The notes: a model not told the origin generated them from the letters alone. Positions 13,526-22,349 are shown, counted from the first letter of the stretch. The stretch: 22,751 nt of DNA from an uncultured Clostridia bacterium (GCA_947600345.1 CANQGC010000011.1:1-22751), one strand, 5' to 3'. Numbers and translations are program-made.

Positions 13526-15367
13526 TCACTTCACCCGCTCAAATTCGACGCTGTTTTCCCAGACCTTGCCGTAGTCGTACCAGTTGTTCTTGTGGCCCTC
13601 CCACACCTTCAGGTAGTCGTACCACTCCTCCTTGGTGCCGCGGGTCGTGAACGTGAAGTGGTAGGGCTCCAGGCCGAGTTCCTCCCCCGGCGTCACCTCG
13701 ATGTCGATCTCCGCGTCGGGCGCCCAATCGTACTTCTTCGCCTCGCCGCTCGTGTAGACGGCCCGGAAGCTCGCGATGTCGCCCTTGGTGGCGCGCTCCA
13801 CCTCGTCGAGCCTCCAGTCGGCCAGCGCGGTTTCCTCCGCGGAATCCTTTTCCCGGATGCGCACAGTGATGCTGGCCCGGTCTGTCACGCAGGCCGCGGG
13901 GAGGGCGAGGGTGGTTCCGTCGTACTCGATCTCCATGTCCTCCGGGGATGGCGGCTGGGGAGCGCCGGAGAACCAGTACTTCGCGTCCAGCGGCGGGATC
14001 AGGAACGCGGGCTCGCCGTTCGGATGCAGTATGCCCTCGATCTCGCCGCGCGCGCTTTCGGGAAGCTTCAGCTCCTCCGCCAGCGCGAAGAGCAGCTCGC
14101 AGTTCAGCAGCAGCGGCTCCGAGATGGGCGGAAGCGCGCGCTTGCGCGCCTCCCGGATCGATTCGTTGTAGGCCTTGATCTGCTTCTTCTGGTCCTTCGT
14201 GGCATCCTTCGGCGCCTCCGCCTCCTGAACCGGCGCGAGGTAGCTCGCGTTCAGCGCGCGCTGCTCGCCGATCAGACCGTTGATGTTGTCGAGCGCGATG
14301 TCATAGGCCCTTTGCAGCTGGGAGGCGTCTTGCGTCTTTCCGTAGAGATCGACGCAGGCCTGCGCGGCGAAGTAACGCAGCGCCCAGTCGCTGTTTTCCG
14401 TGTTGTCCAGCAGCAGCTGGATGTAGTGGGCGATGGCATCGGCGCAAGCTTCGCCGTCCAGCGCCTCGTCCGCCGCCGCGATCGCGGAGGGCAGGACCCG
14501 GGCCAGGTCGTAATCCTTGCGGAAGATGCGCGCGCCCATGGCCTCGTAGGCGTCCAGCGCCTCCAGGCACTTGGCGCAGTCGCCGTTCTCGTAGTAGCTC
14601 TCGGCCAGGGTCAGCCAGTAGCCGCCGTAGGACTGATAGGTCTCCCGATTGGATTCGAGGAAGCGGATCCTGCCGACCACGTTTTCGTCGTTCTTCCACT
14701 GGACGAACTCGTCCACGGAGCTCTCGGTCAGCGTCAGGTCGCCGGGGAGGTCGTATTCCCCGGCCATGCCGATCATGTAGCTGAAGATGCCCTTCCTGCT
14801 GCTGTGCAGGATCGCGGCCTCCTCATCGTCCAGGGCCCAGCCGTCCACCAGGTGTTCCAAGTCGATTTCCGAGGTGTAGGAATTGTAGCTGGTGATGGAG
14901 TCGACGGCCATGTGCGCGATGGAGATCGCGATCTTGGCGGGATTCCCCGACCGCACCAGATTCATTATGTTGAGCGGATGGGGAATGGCGGCGCGGATGG
15001 CCAGGGCTTGGTTTTGCTCGTAGATGTACTGCAGGCGGTCGCGCTTGACGTCCACCATGCGGTAGTTTTCCATCGTGTCCAACAGCCCCGTCAACTGGCT
15101 GAGCGTGCGGCTGTCCACCGCGTTGGGATAGGTGTTGTTGACCAGCGAACTGTAGGCCTGCTCCAGAAACAGCCGGCTGTTCTTCGAGGCGTTGATCTCC
15201 TGCGTCAGCACGGTGATGTAGTTGAGCATGGCGATGGCGTTGCGCTGGGTTTCATCCAGGCCGCCCGCCTCCGCGACGCCGGCGGGAAGGAGCGCGCCGC
15301 TCAGCAGCATGGACGCGGCCAGCACGAAGGCCGCAATGCGCCTTCCCAGGGACAGTATGCTTTTCAT
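13526..15367 (-). CDS. Large secreted protein with TPR-like region, unknown function
   Basis: The 613-residue product starts with a signal peptide (basic MKSILSLGRR, hydrophobic core, likely cut after GVAEA near residue 34). No lipobox is seen. Residues 248-281 look like a TPR-type helical pair (YWLTLAESYYENGDCAKCLEA). The C-terminal third is beta-rich and acidic. The tail carries a short tandem repeat, WYDYLKVWE then WYDYGKVWE. ATG 15367 is preferred because GGAGGG sits upstream; an in-frame ATG at 15394 lacks a site. It is the middle gene of a three-gene set. It is probably exported and may act at the cell surface with the next gene. I do not recognise the family. Confidence 0.65.
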   Translation of the reverse strand: MKSILSLGRRIAAFVLAASMLLSGALLPAGVAEAGGLDETQRNAIAMLNYITVLTQEINASKNSRLFLEQAYSSLVNNTYPNAVDSRTLSQLTGLLDTMENYRMVDVKRDRLQYIYEQNQALAIRAAIPHPLNIMNLVRSGNPAKIAISIAHMAVDSITSYNSYTSEIDLEHLVDGWALDDEEAAILHSSRKGIFSYMIGMAGEYDLPGDLTLTESSVDEFVQWKNDENVVGRIRFLESNRETYQSYGGYWLTLAESYYENGDCAKCLEALDAYEAMGARIFRKDYDLARVLPSAIAAADEALDGEACADAIAHYIQLLLDNTENSDWALRYFAAQACVDLYGKTQDASQLQRAYDIALDNINGLIGEQRALNASYLAPVQEAEAPKDATKDQKKQIKAYNESIREARKRALPPISEPLLLNCELLFALAEELKLPESARGEIEGILHPNGEPAFLIPPLDAKYWFSGAPQPPSPEDMEIEYDGTTLALPAACVTDRASITVRIREKDSAEETALADWRLDEVERATKGDIASFRAVYTSGEAKKYDWAPDAEIDIEVTPGEELGLEPYHFTFTTRGTKEEWYDYLKVWEGHKNNWYDYGKVWENSVEFERVK

Positions 15368-15390
15368 GGGAGCCCTCCTCGCTGCCGCGG

Positions 15391-15843
15391 TCATGCCGTG
15401 GCCAGGTAGATCGCTTCTCCGTCAAAGAGTATGGCGGATGTGTGGTTGCTGATTGTCTCCACGCTTCGGATGCTGTCGACGAACATCTCGTTGCCGATGT
15501 CCGCCGCGGCTTCGAACGCCGCCGCGCTCTTTTCGGCGCTCGCCGCGTTGCTCTTGAGCAGGCTGTCCCCGCTGTCCTGGAGCCACTCGTCGACCGGGCC
15601 CTTGCTGAGCACGGGCGCGGAGGAGATCAGCTTGCCCAGCGCCCTGCTGGCGCTTCCGATGCCGCCGAGGATCTGCTTCTCCAGCGAGGCCGAGGAGTAC
15701 GACTTTATCATATCCCGGCACTGAGAGAATTGGTTTTGGTATTGCTCGTTGTACTGCTCGACCCGGCTCCCCTTCGCCTCGACCATCGAAGTCTCGCCGG
15801 GGTCGCCCTTGCCCCGCCTGGCGATCTTATCGAATAGTCCCAT
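15391..15843 (-). CDS. Small helical protein, first gene of the secreted-protein operon
   Basis: The 150-residue product of unknown function begins MGLFDKIARR and is largely amphipathic helix, rich in Ala, Ser and Glu (SAEKSAAAFEAAADIG), with a beta-like C-terminus (SAILFDGEAIYLATA). There is no signal peptide. ATG 15843 is chosen because AGGAGGT lies at ideal spacing; ATG 15849 directly abuts the site and would be poorly used. It has a consensus promoter with a palindromic operator and is followed 23 bases later by the 613-residue gene, so the three minus-strand genes probably form one operon. Confidence 0.6.
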   Translation of the reverse strand: MGLFDKIARRGKGDPGETSMVEAKGSRVEQYNEQYQNQFSQCRDMIKSYSSASLEKQILGGIGSASRALGKLISSAPVLSKGPVDEWLQDSGDSLLKSNAASAEKSAAAFEAAADIGNEMFVDSIRSVETISNHTSAILFDGEAIYLATA

Positions 15844-15884
15844 TCTCATACCTCCTCGGTGGAAAGCCCGGAAGAAATGAAATC

Positions 15885-15900
15885 ATGAAGAATTCTTCAT
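15885..15900. promoter_or_regulatory. 16-bp perfect palindrome, likely operator
   Basis: ATGAAGAATTCTTCAT is a perfect palindrome lying two bases downstream of the -10 box of the 15931-15903 promoter, over the transcription start. A dimeric repressor bound there would shut the operon. As RNA it would form a short 5' hairpin. Confidence 0.5.
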
Positions 15901-15902
15901 TA

Positions 15903-15931
15903 ATTATAGCATGTTGTTCCCCTGCGCTCAA
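15903..15931 (-). promoter_or_regulatory. Promoter of the three-gene secreted-protein operon
   Basis: On the minus strand, TTGAGC (15931-15926) and perfect TATAAT (15908-15903) are 17 bases apart. The leader to ATG 15843 is about 50 bases. Confidence 0.7.
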
Positions 15932-16030
15932 CAGGTATTTCGCCGCGAAGGGTGGAAAATCCGTGGCGCGGGATGCCCTGCGCCGCGCCCTCCCCGAAGA
16001 GGCGCGGGGTTCGGGGCCGGAGGAGACACT

Positions 16031-16058
16031 AAGCCCCGCACGGAGGCGTGCGGGGCTT
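16031..16058 (-). terminator. Strong GC hairpin after the C39-like gene
   Basis: AAGCCCCGCAC (16031-16041) pairs perfectly with GTGCGGGGCTT (16048-16058) around a 6-nt loop, with an outer GACAC/GTGTC clamp. It lies 34 bases beyond the stop of the minus-strand gene 16092-16697. There is no good U-tract, so it may act as an RNA 3' end stabiliser as much as a terminator. Confidence 0.5.
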
Positions 16059-16091
16059 GGCGGTGTCCTTCGGGGAATGGCTTCTTGCGGC

Positions 16092-16697
16092 TCACTGTGC
16101 GGCGTCGCCGCCGGTGCGCCAGAGCAGCAGGAGCTCGCGCTTGTGGTAGGGGCCCATGGCGTACTCGGAGTCGTCCTGGCGGTTCAGGTACTCCATGCGC
16201 ACCGCGCGGTTCATCTCCTGGGGGCGGTCGTAGATGAACCTTCGGCCGGGATCGCCCCTGTCGGGCTCCCCGCCGTAGGGATCGAACAGGCCGATCTCGC
16301 CGTTATCGAGGATGCGGGTCAGCAGCACGTAGTGGCCGCTGCCGCCGTGGATCACGACGCGCAGCACCACGCAGCCGCCGTCGCGCAGACAGTTCAGCAC
16401 CGCGCTTTGCTCCTCCACGAAGGCCTCCGTGCCTTCCAGAAACTTCGCGCGCAGCGGAAAGCCGCACTTCTCGCCGTAGTCCGTAAACCAGTGGCCCAGA
16501 TAGCGCAGCGCCTCCAGCGATGTGCCCGCCTTGCCGGGCTCGCCGGTGGGGGAGTAGGCGTCGTTGCCCATGGCCCAGATCTGCTTGATGAGTATGGGCG
16601 GTATCTCGGCGCGCTCGAACAGGAAGCGCAGGGCGTTGGTGAGGCTGGTCGGTCCGCAGTCGTAGTTCGTGGTCTGGTAGATCAGGCTGTTCTTCAA
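16092..16697 (-). CDS. C39-like papain-fold peptidase domain protein
   Basis: The 201-residue product has a peptidase C39-like fold. Gln8 and Cys14 sit in YQTTNYDCGPTSL, His122 in HGGSGHYVLLTRI, and Asp139 in IGLFDPYGG, giving the oxyanion Gln and the Cys-His-Asp triad in the right order. Family relatives cleave double-glycine leader peptides when fused to ABC exporters. Here there is no transporter part and no signal peptide, so it is a stand-alone, probably cytoplasmic member whose substrate is unknown. The start is TTG 16697 with GGGAG nine bases upstream; nearby ATG and GTG codons are out of frame. It is a single-gene unit. Confidence 0.75.
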   Translation of the reverse strand: MKNSLIYQTTNYDCGPTSLTNALRFLFERAEIPPILIKQIWAMGNDAYSPTGEPGKAGTSLEALRYLGHWFTDYGEKCGFPLRAKFLEGTEAFVEEQSAVLNCLRDGGCVVLRVVIHGGSGHYVLLTRILDNGEIGLFDPYGGEPDRGDPGRRFIYDRPQEMNRAVRMEYLNRQDDSEYAMGPYHKRELLLLWRTGGDAAQ

Positions 16698-16870
16698 GTT
16701 TCACATCTCCCGTGGGAAGGGCGCTTGCCCGCTTGTTGCTGCAAGATTCATGGCGCGGATTTCGGCGTTCATGCAGGATTCAGCGCGCGCGCGGCGAAAT
16801 CCTTATGCGGATATGGTCACCGGAAGAATCCGCACCAGAAGAATTATACCACCGAAAGGGCTGATACGCA

Positions 16871-18022
16871 ATGCTTGCGAACGAATATGAATCCCTCGCG
16901 CTGTGCGACTTCCACTGGCTGCACCGGCATCCGGAGCTTTCGCTGGAGGAGTTCGAGACCACGCGCTACATCCGCGGCGCGCTGTCGGAGATCGAGGGCG
17001 TTGAGCCGCTCGAGCTGGATCTGCCCACGGGCGTGCTGGCGCGAATTTCCGGCGACCCGAACGGGCCGGTGATCGGCGTGCGCGCGGACATCGACGCGCT
17101 GCCGATCTGCGAGGAGACCGGCCTGGATTACGCCTCCGAGCGCCCGGACGTCATGCACGCCTGCGGCCACGACTTTCACACGGCGATGCTGTTGAGCCTG
17201 GCGCGGCTGCTGGCCACGGAGCGCGGCAATTTGCCCGGAACGGTGGTGCTGATCTTCCAGCCCGCCGAGGAGAACGCCCGCGGCGCGAAGCAGCTGCTCG
17301 ACACCGGCTGCTTGGAGCGGGAGGGCGTGCAGGCGGTGTTCGCGCTGCACGTGTCGGCGCTCCATCCGACGGGAACGGTGTCCATCGGCCCGGGCCCGTT
17401 CAACGCGGCGGTGGACCGCTTCTCCTACACGGTCACCGGCATAGGCGGGCACGCCAGCGCGCCCCACGACGGCCTGGATCCGATTCCGGCGGCGGCGCAC
17501 CTGGTCGGGCGCATCAACGAGATCGTCAGCCGGAGGATCGAACCGGCAAAGCCCGCGCTGATCAGCGTTTGCCAGTTCCACGCGGGCTCCGCCTGGAACA
17601 TCATGCCGGAGTCGGCGGAGCTGGAGGGCACCGCGCGCAGCTTCCACCCCGAGGTGCGGGAGCGCATCGCGGACTGCCTGGAGCGGGAGGCGGAGGCGCT
17701 GCGGGCCGAGGGATACCGGGTGGACTTCCGCTGGATGCCCGGCTGTCCCGCCACGAACAACGATCCGGCGCTGGCGGAGCTGGTGGCGAAGGTCGCCCGC
17801 GAGCGCGGCTTCGACGTGGTGCCCCAGCCGGCGCGGATGGGGGGCGAGGATTTCGCCAGCTTCCAGGAGCGCCTGCCCGGCGCGATGTTCGACCTGGGCG
17901 TGAGCAGCCCACACCCGCTGCACCATCCCGGCTTCATGGCCGATCCGGCGGCGTTGGAACCCGCGACGGAGCTGATGGCCGCAATCGTTCGGCGGGCGCT
18001 GGAGGAAGGCATGCCGCGCTGA
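16871..18022 (+). CDS. M20 family amidohydrolase (N-acyl amino acid hydrolase type)
   Basis: The 383-residue product is a metal-dependent M20D amidohydrolase that splits N-acyl or N-aryl amino acids (hippurate, IAA-conjugate and N-acetyl types). Seen: GVRADIDALPI (69-79), the metal motif HACGHDFH (96-103), FQPAEE (129-134), a further ligand region FALHVSALHP (157-166), the dimer-domain GIGGHASAPHDG (191-202) and late GGEDF and HHPGF. Length and motif order are normal, so it should be active and cytoplasmic. ATG 16871 follows AAAGGG by about ten bases. It is convergent with the ABC transporter operon and ends at a terminator. The acyl substrate cannot be read from sequence. Confidence 0.9.
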   Translation: MLANEYESLALCDFHWLHRHPELSLEEFETTRYIRGALSEIEGVEPLELDLPTGVLARISGDPNGPVIGVRADIDALPICEETGLDYASERPDVMHACGHDFHTAMLLSLARLLATERGNLPGTVVLIFQPAEENARGAKQLLDTGCLEREGVQAVFALHVSALHPTGTVSIGPGPFNAAVDRFSYTVTGIGGHASAPHDGLDPIPAAAHLVGRINEIVSRRIEPAKPALISVCQFHAGSAWNIMPESAELEGTARSFHPEVRERIADCLEREAEALRAEGYRVDFRWMPGCPATNNDPALAELVAKVARERGFDVVPQPARMGGEDFASFQERLPGAMFDLGVSSPHPLHHPGFMADPAALEPATELMAAIVRRALEEGMPR

Positions 18023-18046
18023 ACCCGTCCAATCCTGCACAGACGC

Positions 18047-18073
18047 AGCCCCGGCCCTTTGGGTCGGGGCTTT
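18047..18073 (+). terminator. Terminator after the M20 gene
   Basis: AGCCCCGGCC (18047-18056) pairs with GGTCGGGGCT (18062-18071), with one G-T pair and a 5-nt loop, followed by TTGCT. It lies between convergent genes and may serve both strands. Confidence 0.6.
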
Positions 18074-18112
18074 GCTGTGGAGGGCGGAGCGCCCCCGTTC
18101 AATCGAAATCGC

Positions 18113-18886
<774 letters not shown>

Positions 18887-18908
18887 TGCTTGCTTCTCCC
18901 TTCCGGTG

Positions 18909-19739
18909 CTACTTTGCCGCGGCAACGGCGGCGCGGGTGCGGCGCTCGACCGTGGCGGCCAGCTTGTTGATCAGATAGTTGATGACGATGTAGATCACGG
19001 CGACCACCAGGTACACCGCCAGCAGCGCGTCGTAGTTGCTGATGAGCACCTTCGCGTTCTGCATCAGGTCCGCGTAATTGACCACGTAGGCGTAGGTCGT
19101 GTCCTTGAACACGATGACCATCTCGGAGATCAGCGTCGGGATCACGTAGCGGAAGCCCTGGGGGAACACGATCTTGAAGAACACGCTCGCGCTGCGCATG
19201 CCCAGCGAAACCGCCGCCTCCGTCTGGCCCCGGGGCACGGCGTTCACGCCCGAGCGCAGCGCCTCGGCGGTCACGCCCATGGCCGAGATCGAAACCGGCA
19301 GCGTGATCCGCCAGAAGGACGGCAGCTGCAGGCCGAACTGCGGCGCCAGCAGGAAGAAGAAGTAGATGAACAGCAGCGTCGGTATACCGCGGCTCAGCTC
19401 GATGATGAAGGTGGCGATGGCGTTTAATACGCGGTAGCGGCACACGCGAGCCATCATCAAGAGCATGCCCGCGGCGAAGGCCAGCACGCTGGACGCCGCC
19501 GCCACCTGCAGCGTTCCCAGCAGTCCGCGCCCGATGAAGCGCCAGGTGGTGTAGCGCAGGAAGATGGACCAGTACTTGGGGTCGAGCTGGCCCGTGACGT
19601 AGAAGCGCCGGACGATGGCGGCCAGCAGCGCCGCCAGGGCGAGCAGCGAGATCACCGTGACGAAGGCGATGCGCCGCTTCGCCTTCGGGCCGGGAGCGTC
19701 GTAGAGCACGTCCCGGATGGAAGCATGTGCGCCGTTCAT
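18909..19739 (-). CDS. Polar amino acid ABC transporter permease (GluD type)
   Basis: The 276-residue inner-membrane subunit has a hydrophilic 22-residue N-terminus, a first membrane segment about 24-43, a second about 73-97 and further segments to about 255. The EAA loop that contacts the ATPase reads TEAAVSLGM plus FPQGFR (173-197). SRGIPTLLFIYFF (116-128) is typical of His/Glu/Gln permeases. Its ATG overlaps the stop of the upstream permease (ATGA), so the two are co-translated and probably form a heterodimeric pore. The extra N-terminal segment compared with the partner is normal for GluD relative to GluC. Confidence 0.88.
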   Translation of the reverse strand: MNGAHASIRDVLYDAPGPKAKRRIAFVTVISLLALAALLAAIVRRFYVTGQLDPKYWSIFLRYTTWRFIGRGLLGTLQVAAASSVLAFAAGMLLMMARVCRYRVLNAIATFIIELSRGIPTLLFIYFFFLLAPQFGLQLPSFWRITLPVSISAMGVTAEALRSGVNAVPRGQTEAAVSLGMRSASVFFKIVFPQGFRYVIPTLISEMVIVFKDTTYAYVVNYADLMQNAKVLISNYDALLAVYLVVAVIYIVINYLINKLAATVERRTRAAVAAAK

Positions 19740-20398
19740 CGCAGTATCCTCACTTTCTTGTCGATCCGGTTGCCGATCTGGCCGATCACCACGGCGGTCA
19801 CGGCGTAGAAGAAGGCCGAGATCATGAAGGCCGTGATGCCGCCCACCGCGTGGGTGTTGATGTAGGTGACGATGCCGGTCAGATCCGCCGGGTTCAGCGG
19901 CACCTGGGAGGCCAGCGCCGTGGTGAGCATCGTCGCCACCAGCAGGTTGGTCATCTGCAGCACCGTGGAGCGCAGCGCCTGGGGCAGCACCACGTTCTTG
20001 ACGATCTGGAAGAAGGTCATGCCCAGCGAGCGCGCCGCCTCAATCTGGCCCGCGCCGATGGTGTTCATGCCCGCCATCAGGTACTCCGAGCAGAAGGACG
20101 AGGGGATCAGCGTGACCGCCACCAGCACGCACATGTAATAGGAAAGCATCACCCGCAGGTACGGCAGCGCGTACACCAATACGATCAGCAGCGCCGCGCC
20201 GGGGATGTTGCGGAAGATCTGCACATAGAAGTCGCCGAACCACTGCAACGGCTTGATCGGGCAGATGCGCATCACCGTGATCGCGATGCCCAGCACCAGC
20301 GCGCCCGCGAAGCAGAGCACGGTCAGCCCGTAGGTGGTCCACAGCGCCTGTAGATACTTGTCTCCAAACTGGGAGAGGAGCTCGCCGACGCTCATCAT
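19736..20398 (-). CDS. Polar amino acid ABC transporter permease (GluC type)
   Basis: The 220-residue inner-membrane subunit has about five membrane segments. Seen: RNIPGAALLIVLVYALP (63-79) and the EAA loop IEAARSLGMTFFQIV...LPQAL (119-141). Length fits the short permease class. AAAGGAGAG precedes ATG 20398 by eight bases; a second ATG follows immediately. A hairpin separates it from the binding-protein gene upstream, and it overlaps the next permease by 4 bases. Confidence 0.88.
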   Translation of the reverse strand: MMSVGELLSQFGDKYLQALWTTYGLTVLCFAGALVLGIAITVMRICPIKPLQWFGDFYVQIFRNIPGAALLIVLVYALPYLRVMLSYYMCVLVAVTLIPSSFCSEYLMAGMNTIGAGQIEAARSLGMTFFQIVKNVVLPQALRSTVLQMTNLLVATMLTTALASQVPLNPADLTGIVTYINTHAVGGITAFMISAFFYAVTAVVIGQIGNRIDKKVRILR

Positions 20399-20421
20399 AT
20401 CTATCGCTCTCCTTTAAACGA

Positions 20422-20448
20422 GCGCTCAGGCCGTTGAGACCTGAGCGC
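20422..20448 (-). terminator. Intercistronic hairpin between binding-protein and permease genes
   Basis: GCGCTCAGG (20422-20430) pairs with CCTGAGCGC (20440-20448) around a 9-nt loop and is followed on the minus strand by TCGTTT. With only a weak U-run it is more likely a partial terminator or 3' stabiliser, giving more binding protein than membrane subunits, as in other importer operons. Confidence 0.6.
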
Positions 20449-20472
20449 CGGAATTTTGCGCAAATCGCGCGC

Positions 20473-21390
20473 TTAGCCGATGGTCGGAGCCGCCGGAGCC
20501 TCGGCGACGCCGGTGCGGTCGCCCAGGGTGATGTGCCAGAGCTGCTCCCAGGTGCCGTCGTCGATCAGCTTCTGCAGGAAGGCGTTGACGAAGGCCACGC
20601 CGTCGGAGTCCTTCGGCAGGCCGATGCCGTAGTTGTCGTCCGGGCCGAACTCGGGGCCGGCCAGCTTGAAGGCGTCGGGGTTCTTGATCACGGAGCTCAT
20701 CTGCAGCGTGCCGTCGGTGACGTAGGCATCCACGCGGCCCAGCTTCAGCGCCTCGCAGGCCTCGGTGTCGGAGGAGAACTCCTGCACGTTGGCTTCGGGG
20801 GCGTACTCGGCCAGGATGGACGGGCCGGTGGAGCCGGCCTGGGTGGCCACGTTCTTGCCCGCGAGGTCGTCCACGCCCGCGATGTCCTCATTGGAGGCGG
20901 CGACCAGGATCGCCTGGCGGGAGGTGTAGTAGGGGCCGGCGAAGGAGATGACCTCCTGGCGGGCCGGGGTGATGGAGTAGGTGGCGAACACGGCGTCCAC
21001 CTGATCGCTCTGCAGCACGGACTCGCGGGTGCTGGAGTCCACCTGGGTGATCTCATAGGCGGAGGCGTCGCCCAGGATGTACTTGGCCAGCAGCTGATAC
21101 AGGCCCGCGTCGAAGCCGCGAATGCTGTCGTCGGTCTCGTCCAGCTGGCTGAACAGGAAGGCGGTGCGCACGCCGCCCACGCGCAGCGTGCCGCGCTCCT
21201 TGACGGCGGTCGCCCAGGCGCTCGCGGCGATGGTCGCATCGTCGGCCACGTCGCCGCCGTTCACCAGCGCGTCGAAGGCCTCCTTGTCCAGCGGCACCGC
21301 TCCGGCTTCCTCCGCCACCGCGGCGGACATTGTGAAGAGTGCGAGCGCCGCAACGAGCAGCAGCGCGACGAGCTTCATGGTGTTCTTCAT
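20473..21390 (-). CDS. Amino acid-binding protein of the ABC importer (SBP family 3)
   Basis: The 305-residue extracellular binding protein of family 3 has a signal peptide (MKNTMKLVALLLVAALALFTMSAAVA) likely cut after residue 26. The mature part follows the family order: RGTLRVGGVR, the signature-like stretch IRGFDAGLYQLLA, STRESVLQSDQVDAVFATYS, then ARQEVISFAGPYY, VATQAGSTG, RVDAYVTDG and YGIGLPKD. The polar amino-acid type (Glu/Gln/Asp) fits the neighbouring ATPase and permeases, but the ligand is inferred. There is no lipobox Cys. AAAGGAAG sits eight bases before ATG 21390. It is the first gene of the operon, from the promoter at 21541-21513. Confidence 0.88.
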   Translation of the reverse strand: MKNTMKLVALLLVAALALFTMSAAVAEEAGAVPLDKEAFDALVNGGDVADDATIAASAWATAVKERGTLRVGGVRTAFLFSQLDETDDSIRGFDAGLYQLLAKYILGDASAYEITQVDSSTRESVLQSDQVDAVFATYSITPARQEVISFAGPYYTSRQAILVAASNEDIAGVDDLAGKNVATQAGSTGPSILAEYAPEANVQEFSSDTEACEALKLGRVDAYVTDGTLQMSSVIKNPDAFKLAGPEFGPDDNYGIGLPKDSDGVAFVNAFLQKLIDDGTWEQLWHITLGDRTGVAEAPAAPTIG

Positions 21391-21512
21391 CGATAAAACT
21401 TCCTTTCTTGCAGATAGACTCTGCGTATTGATCGGTTCAAGGTGCGTCGCCCCCTCAGCTTCTCAGCAAAAATTTCGGCGTCCGCAAAGGTTTTCCCACA
21501 ACCGATGTTCGA

Positions 21513-21541
21513 ATTATATACCAGGCCGCTGGGTATGTCAA
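21513..21541 (-). promoter_or_regulatory. Consensus promoter of the amino acid importer operon
   Basis: On the minus strand, perfect TTGACA (21541-21536) and perfect TATAAT (21518-21513) are exactly 17 bases apart. The leader to ATG 21390 is about 115 bases and contains a small GCAGA/TCTGC hairpin (21410-21424) near the ribosome site. Confidence 0.85.
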
Positions 21542-21623
21542 TTGATTGCGGGGAATTTAACACTTTACCACGCCAAAATAGCCGGGGAAAAGCGCGCATA
21601 GCGCGGCTTCGAGGCCGCAGGGG

Positions 21624-21652
21624 CCTTGACAAGTTCGCGGAGATTTACTAGA
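21624..21652 (+). promoter_or_regulatory. Promoter of the phosphoesterase gene
   Basis: Perfect TTGACA (21624-21629) and TAGAAT (21647-21652) are 17 bases apart. It is divergent from the importer promoter, with about 80 bases between the two -35 boxes. Confidence 0.8.
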
Positions 21653-21695
21653 ATGTAACTTAAGAATTGCTGAATCATGCGCATCGGTGGTGGAT

Positions 21696-22349
21696 ATGAG
21701 GATCGGAGTATTGTCGGACACGCACGGGCTGCTGCGGCCGGAGGCGCTGGCCGCGCTGGCGGGCTGCGACGCCATACTGCACGCCGGGGACATCAACCGG
21801 CGGGAGATCATCGGCGAGCTGGAGAAGCTCGCGCCGGTGTACGCCGTGCGCGGCAACAACGACAAGGATTGGGCGGAGGATCTTCCGGCGAGGCTGGAGC
21901 TCGAGCTGGGCGGCCTGCGCGCGTGCATGGCGCATCGGAGGAAGGATTTGCCCGTTGACTTGAGCGCCTACGGCCTGGCGGTCTGCGGGCATTCCCACAG
22001 GTACGAGGAGAAGCGGCTGGGCGGGACGCTGCTGCTGAACCCCGGCAGCTGCGGGCCCCGGCGCTTCAACCAGCCCATCACGCTGGCGATCGTGGAGGCC
22101 GGGGGCGGGGAGCTTCGCGCGAGGCGCGTCGACATCCCCCATCCGGAGAAGGCCGCGCCCCCGCCCAAGGCGGACGGCATCCGGGCCCAGGTCGAGGCGG
22201 TCATGCGGGAGAGCCAGAGGGGCCGCTCCCCCGGGGAGATCGCCCGCCGCCACGGCTGGGACGCCGCGCTGGTGGAGCAGATCGCCCGGCTGTACGTTAC
22301 CCATCCCGGCGTGACGGCGGAAGGCATACTGCGCAAGATGGGAATCTGA
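21696..22349 (+). CDS. YfcE/MJ0936-type metallophosphoesterase
   Basis: The 217-residue product is a two-metal phosphodiesterase. Seen: Asp8 and His10 in VLSDTHG, Asp32 in HAGDI, Asn54 in VRGNND, His80 in MAHRR, and His99 and His101 in CGHSHR, with the family strand LLLNPGS. In most relatives the His80 site reads HGH; here the second His is lost (HRR), which may alter metal binding or substrate. Residues 160-217 are a helical extension (SPGEIARRHGWDAALVEQI) seen in some clostridial members. ATG 21696 fits the family start MRIGVLSD; GTG 21687 in the same frame is possible. It is probably co-transcribed with the small gene 22381-22632. Confidence 0.8.
   Translation: MRIGVLSDTHGLLRPEALAALAGCDAILHAGDINRREIIGELEKLAPVYAVRGNNDKDWAEDLPARLELELGGLRACMAHRRKDLPVDLSAYGLAVCGHSHRYEEKRLGGTLLLNPGSCGPRRFNQPITLAIVEAGGGELRARRVDIPHPEKAAPPPKADGIRAQVEAVMRESQRGRSPGEIARRHGWDAALVEQIARLYVTHPGVTAEGILRKMGI

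Noticed and set aside
13592..15409. A 605-codon open frame on the plus strand opposite the 613-residue gene
   Set aside because: It is a shadow caused by high-GC third positions on the other strand. The product is a Val/Gly/Arg/Leu-rich string with no domain, no ribosome site and no signal peptide, while the minus strand has all of these.
16844..18040. A 398-codon minus-strand frame opposite the M20 gene
   Set aside because: The opposite strand encodes a complete M20 enzyme with all metal motifs. This frame is Arg/Ala/Gln/His-rich and unrecognisable, the usual antisense artefact of GC-rich DNA.
20434..21396. A 320-codon plus-strand frame opposite the binding-protein gene
   Set aside because: The minus strand encodes a full family 3 binding protein with promoter and ribosome site; this frame is Gly/Val/His-rich noise.
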